Origin: Eucalyptus grandis
Taxonomy: Eukaryota > Streptophyta > Magnoliopsida > Myrtales > Myrtaceae
Reading direction: 5' to 3'
DNA: 64,000 nt
Assembly: GCF_016545825.1 (NCBI RefSeq)
Contig: NC_052619.1
Span: 30,047,803 to 30,111,802 of the forward strand
The notes beneath the pieces were generated by a model. The model did not search any database. It was given only the letters and a program-made list of their open reading frames with translations, and had not been told where the DNA came from. A program made the translations under genes and the position numbers. Each line of letters opens with the position of its first letter. The stretch's first letter is position 1. Of this stretch, positions 47,201 to 60,600 are shown piece by piece.

Positions 47201-49588
47201 TATCTCTGTTCGGTACTCCTTTATTTAGGTCATGAGGCTGAAGCTGAATTTGTCTGATGACATTAGGCAGGAGATATCCAATTTAGTCGAGGAAGAAGAA
47301 AGAGGCTGCTGAAGATTTCAATCTGCCTAAGCAGCGCCCCCCCCCCAAAAAATGACAATAAAAAAAAAAAACTCTCAGCCTCATAGATAAGAAGGACAGA
47401 CCTCTGATTTGCTTTATCGCCTATGATGGGGAGTTTTCAAGTAAATGCTCAACCAATTATCAGTAACCTATAGTAATTTAGTAGCAATAATTGTTGCAGC
47501 TTTGGCTTTCTGGGATTATTTCCCTGTGATTATGGATGTGATCAAGTCAATCACTTGACATGGATTATTTGGTAATTGGAGTGTTCAGGGCCTTTAGGTT
47601 ATAGAAATAAATTTTAAGGTTGCACTTCAATGATATTTACATATGATTGTTGGACACTTGCTTATGTAGTAAATAGATCATTCATGTGGACTTACAACAT
47701 GAATTTTGGACGCATTTTGAAGGATATCATGACCACTTTGAAAACGTTTGGAAGCAACATCATCTTCTCAAACGGCCTTCTTGATCCTTGGAGTGGTGGC
47801 AGGTAGATCATTCAATATCTTTTGTCAAAGCCATCGGTTGATTGAAATTATTATCTAGTATTCTGATTCAATTGATTCTATGCCACAGTGTGACCAAAAT
47901 GTGTCTGATTCTATTGTTGCTCTAAACACACAAGAAGGTATGTTTGGATTGAAATCTTACTTTGTCCTATTTCTTTCCTCCATTTTTTTCAAAATCTTTC
48001 TAGGACATAGAATGAGCTAGTGACTTGAAGCTATATTTACCTTCATATGTCATAGGGGCACTGCATGTATGTTCTACTTATGCCTACTTTGCGTTGTTTT
48101 TGTCCCTGTGAAAATGTATCTGGTGATATAGACTTAATGTGCTTCGTGTGAAGCCTACATCGTGTTAACTTATAGGGTGAAATGTCCATACGCCTCTTGT
48201 TCAGATCATTTTTTATTTGATCCTCTCACCTCTTTTCATTTCGAGAGTCACCATTCCTTTTAAATTTTACTAGTGCCCCCTCTCCTACCTCCTTAACTTC
48301 CCTCACCCTTATAAAATGTACAAGCAATACTTTTACAAAAGTTTCAAATTCGAAACAGTGTTCAGTCCGCTGTGTGCTATTTCATCTTATTTGATGGCTC
48401 TTCAAAGATAGATGATCAGTGCGAAGATATAAATCTCAAGGCAGCCACTGTGATAACAAACTAAAATCTTGAATAATAGGAGTGTTCGTCCTCCATTCTT
48501 CAGTGACGACGATGTTCTCAGTGAAGACCATAACTCTATTTCTAAGATTTTTTAAAAGGTAGTCTCTGTTTTTGATGGGCTGCAATGAATAAATTAGCTC
48601 AAGTAAGTCTACTCGGTTAAGGCACCAAGAAATATTTACCTTTCCTTCCATCAAATGAACCTACTGTGTTCACTTCCATGACATCACACTTTAAAATGCC
48701 TTGATTTCTGTGGAATATTTTCGTTTAATTCGATATCATTCCCACCTTGTTGCTTCAAAATGCAAGTACAAGATGTTACTCTTGTTCCTGTCCAAGTCAT
48801 GTGACACATATTTTAAGTTCATACTTAACAAGATGCAAACATATCACGTGATTGCATTTTTCTGAGTAAGACCTCTTCTTGCTTCGAAAAATGCAAGCAT
48901 AAGATGTCCTTGTTCTTGTCCCTAGTCTTTTGAATCTTATCACATAACTTCATACTAGATGCTAGCATATGATGTGATCAATTTGGTTCAGCAAGATACC
49001 TTTTGATCTGTCGGTATAGAAGATGTGCCATTTCCAATGTTATCTTCGCGATATTAAGTTCTCTCATCCTAAAATCCCTAGCAGTTTTATACGATGCAAC
49101 TTAGTAGTGTTGTCAATTTGATCTAGAATAAGTTGCCCACAACGCCCAGCGAGTTCTTGAGTTATCACATCAAGTCGGGTGATAGTTCGACTCGACTTGT
49201 TTTCCCACGTGGGTTAAGTCAAAAATGGTTGTATGGTTCTCTCCTTCCCTTCGACGATTTTGCAGTCTAGTCTTATTATGGGATGACACTGCCTTGAAAA
49301 TCTGACTTTTTTGTTTCTTGTTCCTGCTGCAAAATATTGTACATTCTTTCCTAGCCTCTTCTAGGAGTCGCCTTCAGTTCTGCATATCATGATTAGCCAC
49401 AGAAGACGATGTCGAGGCCGAGATTAATTCGTTTTTTGTGTTTTAATTTTGCAGGCGCTCATCACTTAGATTTGCGTGCTGCAACAGCGCACGATCCCGA
49501 CTGGCTGGTCGAACAAAGAGCGACCGAGATCAAGCTGATCCGGAAGTGGTTGCGCGACTATTATCAGGCGAAGGGAGCTGCTAACTAA
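44261..49588 (+). pseudogene. S28 serine carboxypeptidase (lysosomal Pro-X carboxypeptidase-like), copy 1, frameshifted
   Basis: Exons: 44261-44680, 44952-45138, 45391-45524, 45618-45730, 45866-45989, 46605-46754, 46872-47027, 47723-47802, 47889-47937, 49455-49588. The family removes C-terminal residues after Pro in acidic compartments. Visible: a signal peptide (MAKHAIAVLSFSIALLTLA), LDHFSF, the nucleophile motif GGSYGG (Ser about 199) and the Asp motif NGLLDPWSGG (Asp about 449). Exon 9 is 49 nt instead of 50: ACCAAAATG replaces ACCCAGAATG of copy 2. The shifted frame stops at 47923-47925 after 466 residues, so the His motif AHHLDLR in exon 10, though intact in itself, is out of frame. The start was chosen by alignment with copy 2; an in-frame ATG three codons upstream is possible. 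Could also be a sequencing error. Confidence 0.85.
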
Positions 49589-50564
49589 TCTTGAAACTGG
49601 GGACAGGGCTGACATGCATGTAAATATGTACATGGTCTTCCCTTTTTTAGATTGCTCGGAAAGAGAATGAGGGGAGTCGTTGCTCGTAAAGGTGTTCATA
49701 AACAAAAGGCGAGACCGAATAGAATAATGTCGGTTCATCGTTCTATAATACAAAATTTGCAGTTCGCTCTTTCTCTGTCCATCCACACAATTTGAAGCCC
49801 TAAGATTTGGCTCGGAGACCACGTCGTTTTAATTGTTTATCAAAGTCATAAACGTTGACATAACACTCATGTCAGCATCTGTTTGCCATCTCAGAAGCAA
49901 CGAACACACGTCATGACGAGAAGAACAGTGCCAAAATTGTCCAAGAGATGAAAGTCGAGGTCCTTTTATGCAACATTGAGGACTTAATAACAAAATTGTT
50001 CCCTAGGTTAAAGTTGGTTCTTTTTCTTTTGGTGAAAACCCCTAATATGCAAGTACACATTATTTAATTTTGCTATGATGCAGTAATTTGAAAAAAAAAA
50101 AAAAAAATCAGAGTCTTGATGATATTTGCAATCTTTAATTAAAAAGACCATGCAAAAGCAAATTTCATTGACGTCTAGCATTACATAATAGATCACGCCT
50201 TCTTTTCCTTTTTGTCAAAATAATTTATTTTCTCAAAAGATTGTCCTATAGTTTGAAATGACTAGTAACACCTTGGGGGGACGGGGTGAACAAGTAATTT
50301 AAAAAAGACTTGACAAAAAAAGTGTGAAATCAACAACATGGTTAAGTATTTGACCTAAAAAAGAATGAAAATGAGTTGAGTGGACATGAGTATAACTATT
50401 AGAAATAGAGTGTTAATATGATCAAACTTTTGGTAATTTCAGCAGTGTAGAAGTTTCTATAAGATAATTAGTGAATACAAGCAGAGAGATAAACACTTTG
50501 CATCAAATTTATATAGTATGCCTATGTCCACTATCCCATGCTAACAATTTACTGACTGGATTCC

Positions 50565-50762
50565 CTTAGTTAATGAAAGAGAATTACAATAGTGAGTATT
50601 GCTGCTTATTCACAAGCACTTCTTCTCAAAGTTGGTAAAATACTCTTACACAAGCTAATAGGCCTTAGTTAATGAAAGAGAATTACAATAGTGAGTATTG
50701 CTGCTTATTCACAAGCATTTCTTCTCAAAGTTGGTAAAATGCTCTTACACAAGCTAATAGGC
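50565..50762. repeat. two-unit 99-bp tandem duplication
   Basis: Units 50565-50663 and 50664-50762 differ at only about two positions (cacttc/catttc and atactc/atgctc), so the duplication is young compared with its surroundings. Confidence 0.92.
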
Positions 50763-51342
50763 ATCACTATCCAACATTGACATTCTATCAACACTTCTCA
50801 AATAATTACAATGGTAAGCTCTCTCTCTCTCTCTAAAAATAACAAAAGATTGTGAAATTCTCTTGAACTTTGGAATTGTTTTCTATTAATATATACTTCT
50901 TGAGCATCTTGGTTTTCTTTTATACTCCTCGGTATCCAAAACTTCCCATTGAATAATCTCGGTGTAGAAGTTTCTATAAGATAATCTCATTGGACCGTTG
51001 ATGAGAAGATTAAGGTAAATGCTCAGATAGATGATCCCATCGATTTGGTTGCCCAAGCATTCAATTTTTGGTATCCATAAGTAGAGACTTCAATAAGGAA
51101 AAGACTTTGTCTATGGGATAATGGCCAATTAGTTAAGAGTCCTTGTAGTGATCTAGTATGGATTTCATTTTTAAAAGATATTGATTTTCTTTTTAAGATT
51201 GTCATTGCAATATTTACACAATAGGATAGCAAGTATCACAATTAACCTTGCTAATATTCAAGTAAAACACTTGCCGATATCCTCCAAGTTTGTTGCTTCC
51301 TACTTCTTGAATATGAACACCCATTTTTCGTCAAAAGAAAAG

Positions 51343-52088
51343 GAAAATTTAAAATAAGGGCCTGAAGTATCATCATTTTGTCAAATAATAACACAAAAGT
51401 TCTCTTATTTTTTCAAATAAATATTTGAAGTAAACATTTTTTTCAAATAAAAACCTAAAATGCTCATATTAGTTTCAAAGAATGGCTTGAACTTTTTTTG
51501 GTAAAGAAATTAATTTTTTTGTAAAGAGAATGGCCTGAACTTAGTAGCTCAATTTTGTCTTTTAAAATTTTAAATTATTTTCCTTTTTTTCTCCCTTTTT
51601 TTCCTTTTTAAAAAAAAAAAAGAAAAAGGAAAACATAGGGCCACGGCCCCACTATCACCCTTTCTTACATTTGGTGAGGGTTGCCAGCCCTTGCATAGGC
51701 CCAGTGGCCCTCACCAAGCACCTTTGGTTCTTGCCTCTGGCGAAGTGACCTTGTTGGCTTTTGCCGTTGCCCCATCACTAGTGGGGCAACAACCACAAGC
51801 AAAATGTGCATTTTTTACTCTCTTTTTTTTTCAAGTTTTATCCTTTTTAATTTTTAATCTAATTTAATTTAAATGTAACTTATATTTTAACAAAAATATC
51901 CTTGATTGGTTGTAATGTTTTGTCGACCAACGAGCTAACAAGATTAGACCTTTATTTGAAACAATCATAATCACTTTAGGCATTTCTTTGAGATTGTCGT
52001 CATTTCAAGCCATTCTTTAAGATAATGTTCACTTCGGGCTTTTATTTAAAAAAAATGAGAACATTTCAACACTTATTTAAAATTTTCC
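51343..52088. mobile_element. putative non-autonomous DNA element with inverted ends
   Basis: The left end ggaaaatttaaaataagggcc and the right end read inward, ggaaaattttaaataagtg, are inverted copies, and the following bases keep a looser match (caaataa and 'ggcttgaa' motifs). A GC-rich core (51640-51800) sits in the middle. No clear target duplication. Confidence 0.5.
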
Positions 52089-52982
52089 CTCAAGATAATG
52101 ACTTTAGACTTGTTCATGTAGGACTTTTAGTTATAAATAGTCTTTTTTTAAGTGTGAGCATTACTTAAAACATAAACATTTCATGCATTTATCAAGATTG
52201 CTATAAAACATTGATAAGTTTGTCAATTTTAAAATATACTTGGTGTTAGTAGATTCAAACAAATGATTGATAACATGTATTAACAGATTTTTTTTTTTTT
52301 TTGACAAAGAGGTTAAACGGTAGAATGGATGGCCAATAATCACTGTGTGGGCTTGAGACCATTTAGAATTGATCTAGCAGTCATGGGCGGGCTCAACTAT
52401 CAAAGCTCATAAGCTTTGTTGTGAAGGCTCACGATCTGGCACAACCTCGTGAGCTCGTGAGACCTTGGTGAACGCTAGCTACGAGCTCAAGTCGTGCTTG
52501 CATGGCCATGTCGCAGCAAGCCTTGAGCAAGCTTGCCTTGGTAGAGAAGGGGCGCGAGGAGAGGGGCGAGGCTCAGGGAGAAGGTGATAGGGTCGTTGTC
52601 GGTTGATGGCTCCTCACCGTTGGGGTGCCCGGCTCAATACATGGTCGAATTTAGACGAGGGTAGCATTTTTTAATTTTTAATTTTTGGAGAAATGCAAAA
52701 TGTAAAGTTTTGAAGTGTGCAAATGATATACTGTCGCGGGGAGCAAAATTGAAGATGCTTTTGCAGCTCTCCCTTTACATCTCATTATAGGAAATTAAGA
52801 AAATTATGTTGTCATGAGGAGCAAAATTTGAAGATGCTATTTCCCCAAAATAGGAAATTTCGACCTTTTTAAATTAAGAAACCAAAACCTAATTGAAATT
52901 AAGAAAATTATCCGAATAAAAAAGGATTAATGCCACGAAAACTACAAATCAGGTACACCCGCGATTAGGATGAGAACGGTTA

Positions 52983-53240
52983 TTGGGTAGAATCGAGAAT
53001 CAGGGAACTGATTTGGCTCCGGATTCTAAGGAGTCATGGCTCGGTTCCCGTTCTAATTTTTTCAATCCTTCTCCTGCTTTCCTCTCCGAAATCGCCATCC
53101 GCACGATCTCCCGTGCACCGGCTCCATCACTGGCGACCGTTCTTTTCTCTCGTTCCAGCGCCTTCAACTTCTGCCAAGTGCCTTGTTACTCCCTTTGACT
53201 CACGGGTCGCGGCTTCGTCATCGTCTGTGAATCAGGTAAC
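52983..53240 (+). other. leader-like GC-rich segment ending in a splice-donor-like site
   Basis: C/T-rich sequence with gaatcag|gtaaca at about 53232-53240, resembling a plant 5' untranslated exon. It could be a distal leader of the second S28 gene 1.4 kb away, a relic, or part of a transposon. A 71-codon frame here has no recognised domain. Confidence 0.25.
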
Positions 53241-54439
53241 ATCTGATTCTTTGCTTCTGTGAGTTGGTTGGATTTTCGTTGGAAAACGAAGTTCAACCTT
53301 CTGTGTTCAACCATGTGTCGGGCTTGAATGAACTGGGGTCATTTGATTTCGAATCATTGGCATTTGAGTCAGTCCACGAATCTAGAATTGGAGTGAGTAA
53401 AATCTACTCCTCAAATCGTCGGCCATAAATCTGTTTGATAAAATGCCCCGGAGGCATGTTTGAGAAATGACACATGGTATTATCATATCTGAAAACTTGT
53501 TAACATATTTTCTCAATTGATTGCCAAACTACGCATATTGTTAAGAAAAGTCAGAGACAGCGCATATGCACGCAGAGGAAGAGCTCTCTCCCAAAGGCCC
53601 AAGTTTGGGCATTTTGTAAATTTAGGATGATGAGGCGCTTTTTTTTGTCCCCTTTTCTGATCTGATATGAGTATTAAAGGTCTTCTGTATACTGACATGT
53701 TGGTGAAGCTGAATGACACCGAATTTGTTTGTTTGATCTATGCAGTTTACAAGTTTATTAATGTAAAATTCCTCTTAATAGTTAACCATCATTACATAAG
53801 ACTTGGGGTAAACATGAACTGGGTAATGCATATTTCATGCTTTGTTTCAAGATAATAACAGCTGGAGAGCAAGCTCTAGAATTTCAATTTTGTTTTTATT
53901 TCTGTGCTTCCTAGAATTTGTGTTGCATGGAGGTAATGTTGTTGAGTTGTTATAATCCAGCAAAGAACTCCTTGCATGGGAAATAATCTGCTTAAATTGC
54001 TGATTTTTAGTGTGATAGTAGGTGACTGTGTCATTGTAATCTTATATCTGGGAATTGTTGGAAGGTGCTGATCTTGACCTGTTCTGATTTGGATTTTGTG
54101 ATCGTAATGTGTGTTTCTATTCTTCTTGGGCTAGTGGTGGATGTTTTGCTTCAAATTATAATTGCTAGACATATAAATTCAAAGCTGAGGGTACTTTGTA
54201 ACTATCACACCCGTTGTACCAGAATTTGGGTACTTGTAAACTGAATTCAACTAGAAGCAGGTGACCTTTGTGAGAAGCTGCTGATCTTGATCTGACGTGA
54301 TTTTGACAATATAGCATGGTTATTTCTGGTGAGGATTGCCTTGCCTAGGCAAGATTGTCCCTTGCTTGTGGCCGATTGGCCACAATCGAAGAAAAACCAG
54401 AAAGAGGAAAAAAAAGAAAATTTCTTTCAAAAGGCAAAT

Positions 54440-54614
54440 GACGAAAATGTCCTTAAATAGCCAGAAAGTTGGGCTCTTATTTGAAATAAATATAGTTACT
54501 TCAGGCTCTTATTTAATAAAATGATGGCACCTTATGTCTTTATTTGAAATAAGATTTAATTCAGATCTTTATTTGAAAAAATGAAAACTGACACTCATTT
54601 GGAATTTTCTCTAT
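54440..54614. mobile_element. element-like end directly upstream of the second S28 gene
   Basis: The stretch repeats 'cttatttgaaataa' and 'atttgaaaaaatgaaaa' and ends gaattttctc, similar to the inverted ends of the element at 51343-52088. It ends only about 55 bases before the start codon, followed by tatatttaaatat, a TATA-box candidate. The left boundary is unclear. Confidence 0.4.
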
Positions 54615-54669
54615 ATTTAAATATATTCGATGAAGAATAGAGCTCTCTGACGACAACGAGCAAGTGAAA

Positions 54670-57600
54670 ATGGCGAAACACGCCATTGTTGTGCTACTCC
54701 TCTCTATTGTCCTCTTCATCCTTGCACAACAATCATCATCTTCCCAGCCATTTAAACCCATCTCCTCCCATCGTGCCCCAAAGTTCCTCGGCGGATTTTC
54801 AACCTCCAAACCCTACCATGACCATAGCCGCAACCACAACCACCAACGGTTGGAGTGGCTCCGTCAGTACCCATACGAGACGCGGTACTTCGAGCAGCGC
54901 CTTGACCACTTCAGCTTCTTAGAGTTGCCAACATTCAATCAGCGATACCTCATCAGCTTGGAGCACTGGTCTGGGCCCGGTCAGCTCGGACCCATCTTTG
55001 TGTACTGTGGCAATGAAGGCGACATTGAGTGGTTCGCTGCCAACACGGGCTTCGTGTGGGAGATCGCCCCAAGCTTTGGTGCCATGGTGGTTTTCCCTGA
55101 AGTAAGTGCTTCGGTTTAATTCATGTAATAATGAGCCATCTGATTATGACGAAATCATAATATTCAAATTTGAGATTTTTTTCTACCAAACAAGATATGA
55201 AAATTGGAATTGCATACATTGTCGTAGCTAGCATAATTACAATATAAGTAACAATTATCGCCAATTTCATAGAAACTGGCTACCTTATTGTAATGCCACT
55301 TACCGTGACTATAATTATGGTAAGCGATGCTATTAGGGAATTCGTATTACAATTAACGAAAAATTCATATTCTATGGGATTGTGGATAGCCATAATAAAC
55401 TTACCTTTAAAACCTCCCGGAGATTACAAGTCATCAGAAAGGTGACTAAGACCAAGAGGATAGTTGCCCCATGACCATGAACTCCTCCATGATGAATTGC
55501 TTTGTTTTTTCTCCGAAGAAGGTCAAATGTGCTTTTTCTCTTTGCTAAAATATAATCCTTCTAGCTGTCCTATTCCATTGGGGATCATTGGAATCACAAA
55601 CCACATTGGGGAAGATCACCATCCATAATAAACTAATTTTTCTTTAGACTCTTTCAAATCCCGAATCTTGCGGCCAGTCATCCTCTTATCATCCATAGCA
55701 AAGTTCTTGACAGTTTAACCTTTTCAAATCCCTAATCCATAACTGCTTATTCTTCAATTTTTAGTTTATGTTTGAGGGTTAAGGATACAACGCAGGGGAC
55801 ATTTTGGGGAGGGAGAGGGAGAGGGAGAGGGAAAGGTGTTGATGGCAAGGGGCGATGAGGGGTGGGTGGGCCATAGGATTCGGGATTTGAAAGGGTTAAC
55901 TTGTCGAGAATGTGGGAAATTTTGGTTTGCTATGGATGGTAAGGGGATGGTGTGCTATGGGATTTGGGATTTGAAAGAGTTTAAGGAAAAATTGATTTGT
56001 TATGGATGGTGATCTTCTTTGGGATTCCATTGGTCCCCAACGGAACGAGGACTGTTAGAAAGATTATTTTTTAGCAAAGAGAAAAGCATTGGGGCAGCTG
56101 TCCTATTAGTCTTGGTCGCCTTTTTGATTCCTTGTAATTCTCCAGGAGGTTTTATTGAAGGCAAGCCTTTTAATACTATCCAAAATCCTCTAGAATATGA
56201 TTACTTCATTAATTGTAATATGAATTATGTACAAATTTTGTGGCGTCAGTAACTAGCATTACAAGAAGGTGGCTCATTTTTACGAGATTCGAATCGTTAC
56301 TTGGATTGTAATTATGTTGGCTGCAACAACGTAAGCAATTCTAGTTTTGATATCATCCTTGTTTGGTAGAAAAAATCTCGAGTTCGGATATTATGGAATC
56401 ATGATAATCTTCGTGTGGGAAATTGCATCCTGTGAGTTTAGTGTGGAATTTTTTCGAAAGTTGGATGATAAAGATCCATGCTAAGGACATTTCAAGAAAA
56501 TTGGGAGTTCCATGCATATAGTGTTTCTCTCATTTCCTTCAGTTTGTGGTTAAATTTAGAAAATTGGAAAGCTTTTACGAAGACCCAAATGCGCCCCTAG
56601 CTCTATGAAAATGGGTACCTTTTGGCTGGCTTTATGGGAATTTGATTGATAGTTGCGCTCATTTTGGCTGACTGATTCATAGCATCGGTATTATGGCGAG
56701 TCGATGCCATTTGGGAGTCAAGAGGAAGCGTACAAGAATGCTGCCACCTTGTCTTATCTTACTGCAGACCAAGCACTCGCTGATTTCTCGGTGTTGATCA
56801 CAAACTTGAAGCGAAACTTGTCTGCTGAGGCTTGCCCTGTTGTTCTTTTCGGTGGTTCATATGGGGGAAGTAAGTAAGCCCTTCAAACTCCATTTTAACT
56901 CTATTTTTTTTCCCTGCCTAGTGTGTTTCACTATGCATAGATTGGTCAAAATAGTTTCCCTAGAGAATTTTGATGTATCAGTCATCTTCTTGAACATTTT
57001 AAGATATTTAGATTGGGCAGAAAATTCCAGTTCTTGATGTATAGGTATTTTCTTTTGTTTTCTTGTCCCCCTTTGAGATTCATTAGACGTTTTGCACGGT
57101 AATTTTTCGCAGTGTTAGCAGCATGGATGAGGCTAAAGTATCCACATATTGCCATAGGCGCACTTGCTTCTTCAGCTCCGATACTTCAGTTTGAAGATAT
57201 TGTCCCACCAGAATCGTTCTACGACATTGTCTCCAATGATTTTAAAGTGTGTTGTTAATTTTAAACATGCTTCACTTGTCTGAAGTGAATATACTTATGT
57301 GCATCTTTGTCATCTTATTTTTTTACTGAAAACTGCAGCGTGAAAGTACTAGCTGCTTTAACACTATTAAAGCATCCTGGAATGCATTGATATCTGAAGG
57401 CCAGAAGGAGAATGGTCTATCGCAACTGACAAGAATGTTCCGGTTATGTCGGTAAACTAAACAAAGACAATGGTCCTTCAGTCAATTTTTTACAACCTAA
57501 TTGAGCTTACATGGAGTCTAATGCTCAATGTCATTGTGTCATCCTTTGTGCTACCTAAATTAATTGAAGTCTGATTGTTGGTAGGGAGTTAAAGAACACA

Positions 57601-60600
57601 GAGGAGCTGGTTAATTGGCTGGATTCTGCTTACTCCTACTTGGCAATGGTCAACTATCCATATCCTTCTGACTTTATTATGCCTCTACCTGGACATCCTA
57701 TAAGAGAGGTTATTCAAGATTCTGATATAACTTGATCATCAAATGAAACCTTGGTCCCACATAATGCTATTTCTCTCTATCTGAAATAACACTGTAACCA
57801 GATGCCATCTTTTTTGTTTCTAATTTCTAGGCAATTCTAATTAAAATCATCTAGTAAGATTTTCTGAATGTGTCTTGAGATGAATTTGAGTGGTAGCTGA
57901 GGGAATTTGGTGGTCCATACATCTTAAGGAAATGATTTTCTAATTAATTTTGTTTCTAAATGCCCTGTCTTTAGGCTTGCTTTTTTGAATTCCCTGTTTT
58001 TATGCTTGCTTTTTGACATATAGTAATTTTTCAAAGCAAAGGTTTGCTTACTGAGTTGGGAGATGCAGAAACAGATTTAGCCAAGGTTTGCTTGCTGACA
58101 CTAGAAGCCCACTTGCATTAATAAGGGAAAAAAGAAACAGGCTGAAATCAACACCTTCTACTTTAAAACTTTACGCCCCCATTATGTTAAGAAAGGTCGT
58201 TCCCAGTTTACTGAACTTGCTCACAGGCTTTGTGATACTTAGCCAAAACTCTTTCTATGGTATATACACATCCTACCTGTAACATTTTCTGGATTCTTTT
58301 CAGCTGAATCCTTTTATCCTGGAACTTTTGAGCGTTGGGTGAGTCAGACATCTCAACATGTAAAGCCCATGTAACATAGCATATGCAGAACAATGTTTTG
58401 AAATTATCTGCTGAGCATATTTGGATGCACATTCTATTCTTCTTGTTACTAGGTCTGCAGAAAGATTGATGGTTGTCCAGATGGGACTAGCATTCTGGAA
58501 CGTGTATCTGAAGGTGTTGGTGTCTACTACAATCACACTGGAGAAGTCAATTGCTTTGAATTGGATGATGATCCTCATGGCATGAATGGCTGGAACTGGC
58601 AGGTCTAAAGCTGTTATTCCCACTCTTTATTAATGTTCCCCTAAATTTAAAATATGAAAGGTTTTGCCTCTGGAAAAAAAGATTGACCTAATGATGTTAG
58701 TGCATTTTGCTTGATTCATTGTGTTGTACAGGCATGCACGGAGATGGTTATGCCCCTGTCTAGTAGCCCAGATACAAGCATGTTTCCTACATATGATTTT
58801 AATTTTTCTGCTTTCAAAGAGGAGTGCTGGACTGATTTCAAAGTCAATCCAAGACCAAGGTGGATAACAACTGAATTTGGTGGGAAAGTAAGACATCACT
58901 GCGATATATTTGTATATATATTTTTTTATTATTGAAGGTTTGCAGCATGACGAACTTGCATGTGTATCTTCTCGGGTCATATTCCATCCAGTTCTGTGTC
59001 CTTTTTAGCATTTCTTAAGCAGCATGGCATTCCCATCAATTTTCTGTCCCCTTCCATTTTCTTTGTTCAGTGTTCCCTTATTTGGTTTATGAGGCTGAAG
59101 CTGAAGTTGTCTTATATAGCAAGAGATATCCAATTTAGTCACATACAATTAGCAGGAAGCAATGGAAGAAGCTGCTGAAGATTTTAATCTGCCTAAGCCA
59201 AAAAAAGACATGATGAAAATCATCCTTCTCACCATCTAAGTGCATAGATTTCCTAGGTAAATCAAGTGATCATTTCTTTAAGTGTTAGCAGTGGAGACGT
59301 GTTGTGCAGTGAGCCTCATTAGGATCCAAACATCCGATGCCTCAGATTTATACCAAGGAGAAAGGGGAAACTTGCATTTATTTTGTGTGTTTCCTTCTTA
59401 TTATTTTGGGGAGAAAAGGAAGGGGGAGGGGGGATATGAAGTGGCTGAATGTGCATACCTTGGGCAGATGTCCACCTCACTTGATCGCCAACAATGTGGA
59501 GTTTTCAAGTGAGTGCTTCAATCAATAGTAACCTATTGTAATTAATAGCAAAAATTGTATCAGCCATGGTTTTCTGGGATTATTTCCTTGTAATTATGGA
59601 CGTTATGAAGTGAATCACTTGACATGGGTTCTATGGTGATTGGAGTGTTTAGGGCAGGCCTTTAAGTTGCAGAAATAAATTCTGAGGTTGCAGTTAAATG
59701 ATTTTTACATGTGAATGTCGCATGATTGCTTATTTAGTAGATAGATCATTCACATGAACCTACAACATGAATTTTGGACACATTTTGTAGGATTTTATGA
59801 CTGATTTGAAGACCTTCGGAAGCAACATCATCTTCTCAAATGGCTTTCTTGATCCTTGGAGTGGTGGCAGGTGGGTCTTTTAATATGTTATGTCAGAGCT
59901 GTCAGTTGTTTGAAATTTATTATCTAGGATTTTGATTCTGTTGATCCTATGCCACAGTGTGACCCAGAATGTATCTGATTCTATTGTTGCTCTAAACATG
60001 CAAGAAGGTACGTTTGAGTTGAAATGTTACTTTGTCCTATTTCTTTCCTCCTTTTTTTATGGCATATGATGAGCTAGTGACTTGAAGCTACATTTACCTG
60101 CATATGTCATGGGGCACTCCATATATGGTGTTTCTATTGCAAACACCATGCGTATGTCTGCTTACATTGTCTTTGTCCATGTTGTCCTGTGGGTTTCATT
60201 AGGATTGTGACTTCATCTTGTGATATGGACCTTATTTTCTTTGTGTGTACTTAGAGGGTGAATGTCCAGATGCCTCTTGTTCAGATCATTTATAATTTGA
60301 TCCTCTCATCCCTTTTCATTTTGAAAAGCTCTGTCCCTTTACCTTTTGAATTTTACAAGTGGCCCTCTCTGCTCCTGTAACTTCCCCGACCTATTGAAAT
60401 GTATGGGGATTAGTTTTAACCAAAGTTTCCAATTCGAAGTGGGAGAGGGGGTATGTTCCTTCTGTAATGATTGAACTTTACTTTTACTTTTATGAAGGTG
60501 ATGACTTTAATAATATCAAGCAAGTCCATTGTCTTTGATTTCACTTTGAATCAGCTGATTTTGTTAGGTCTTTGACAAATAAGTTTTGTTAATAAGTGCT

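Larger units (their letters stand above)
49589..52982. other. region between the S28 genes, no gene recognised
   Basis: Contains a 99-bp tandem duplication (50565-50762), a CT microsatellite at about 50820-50834 and an element-like pair of ends (51343-52088). Several poly(A)/poly(T) tracts mark old retroposons (for example 52288-52303). No supported ORF. Confidence 0.45.
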
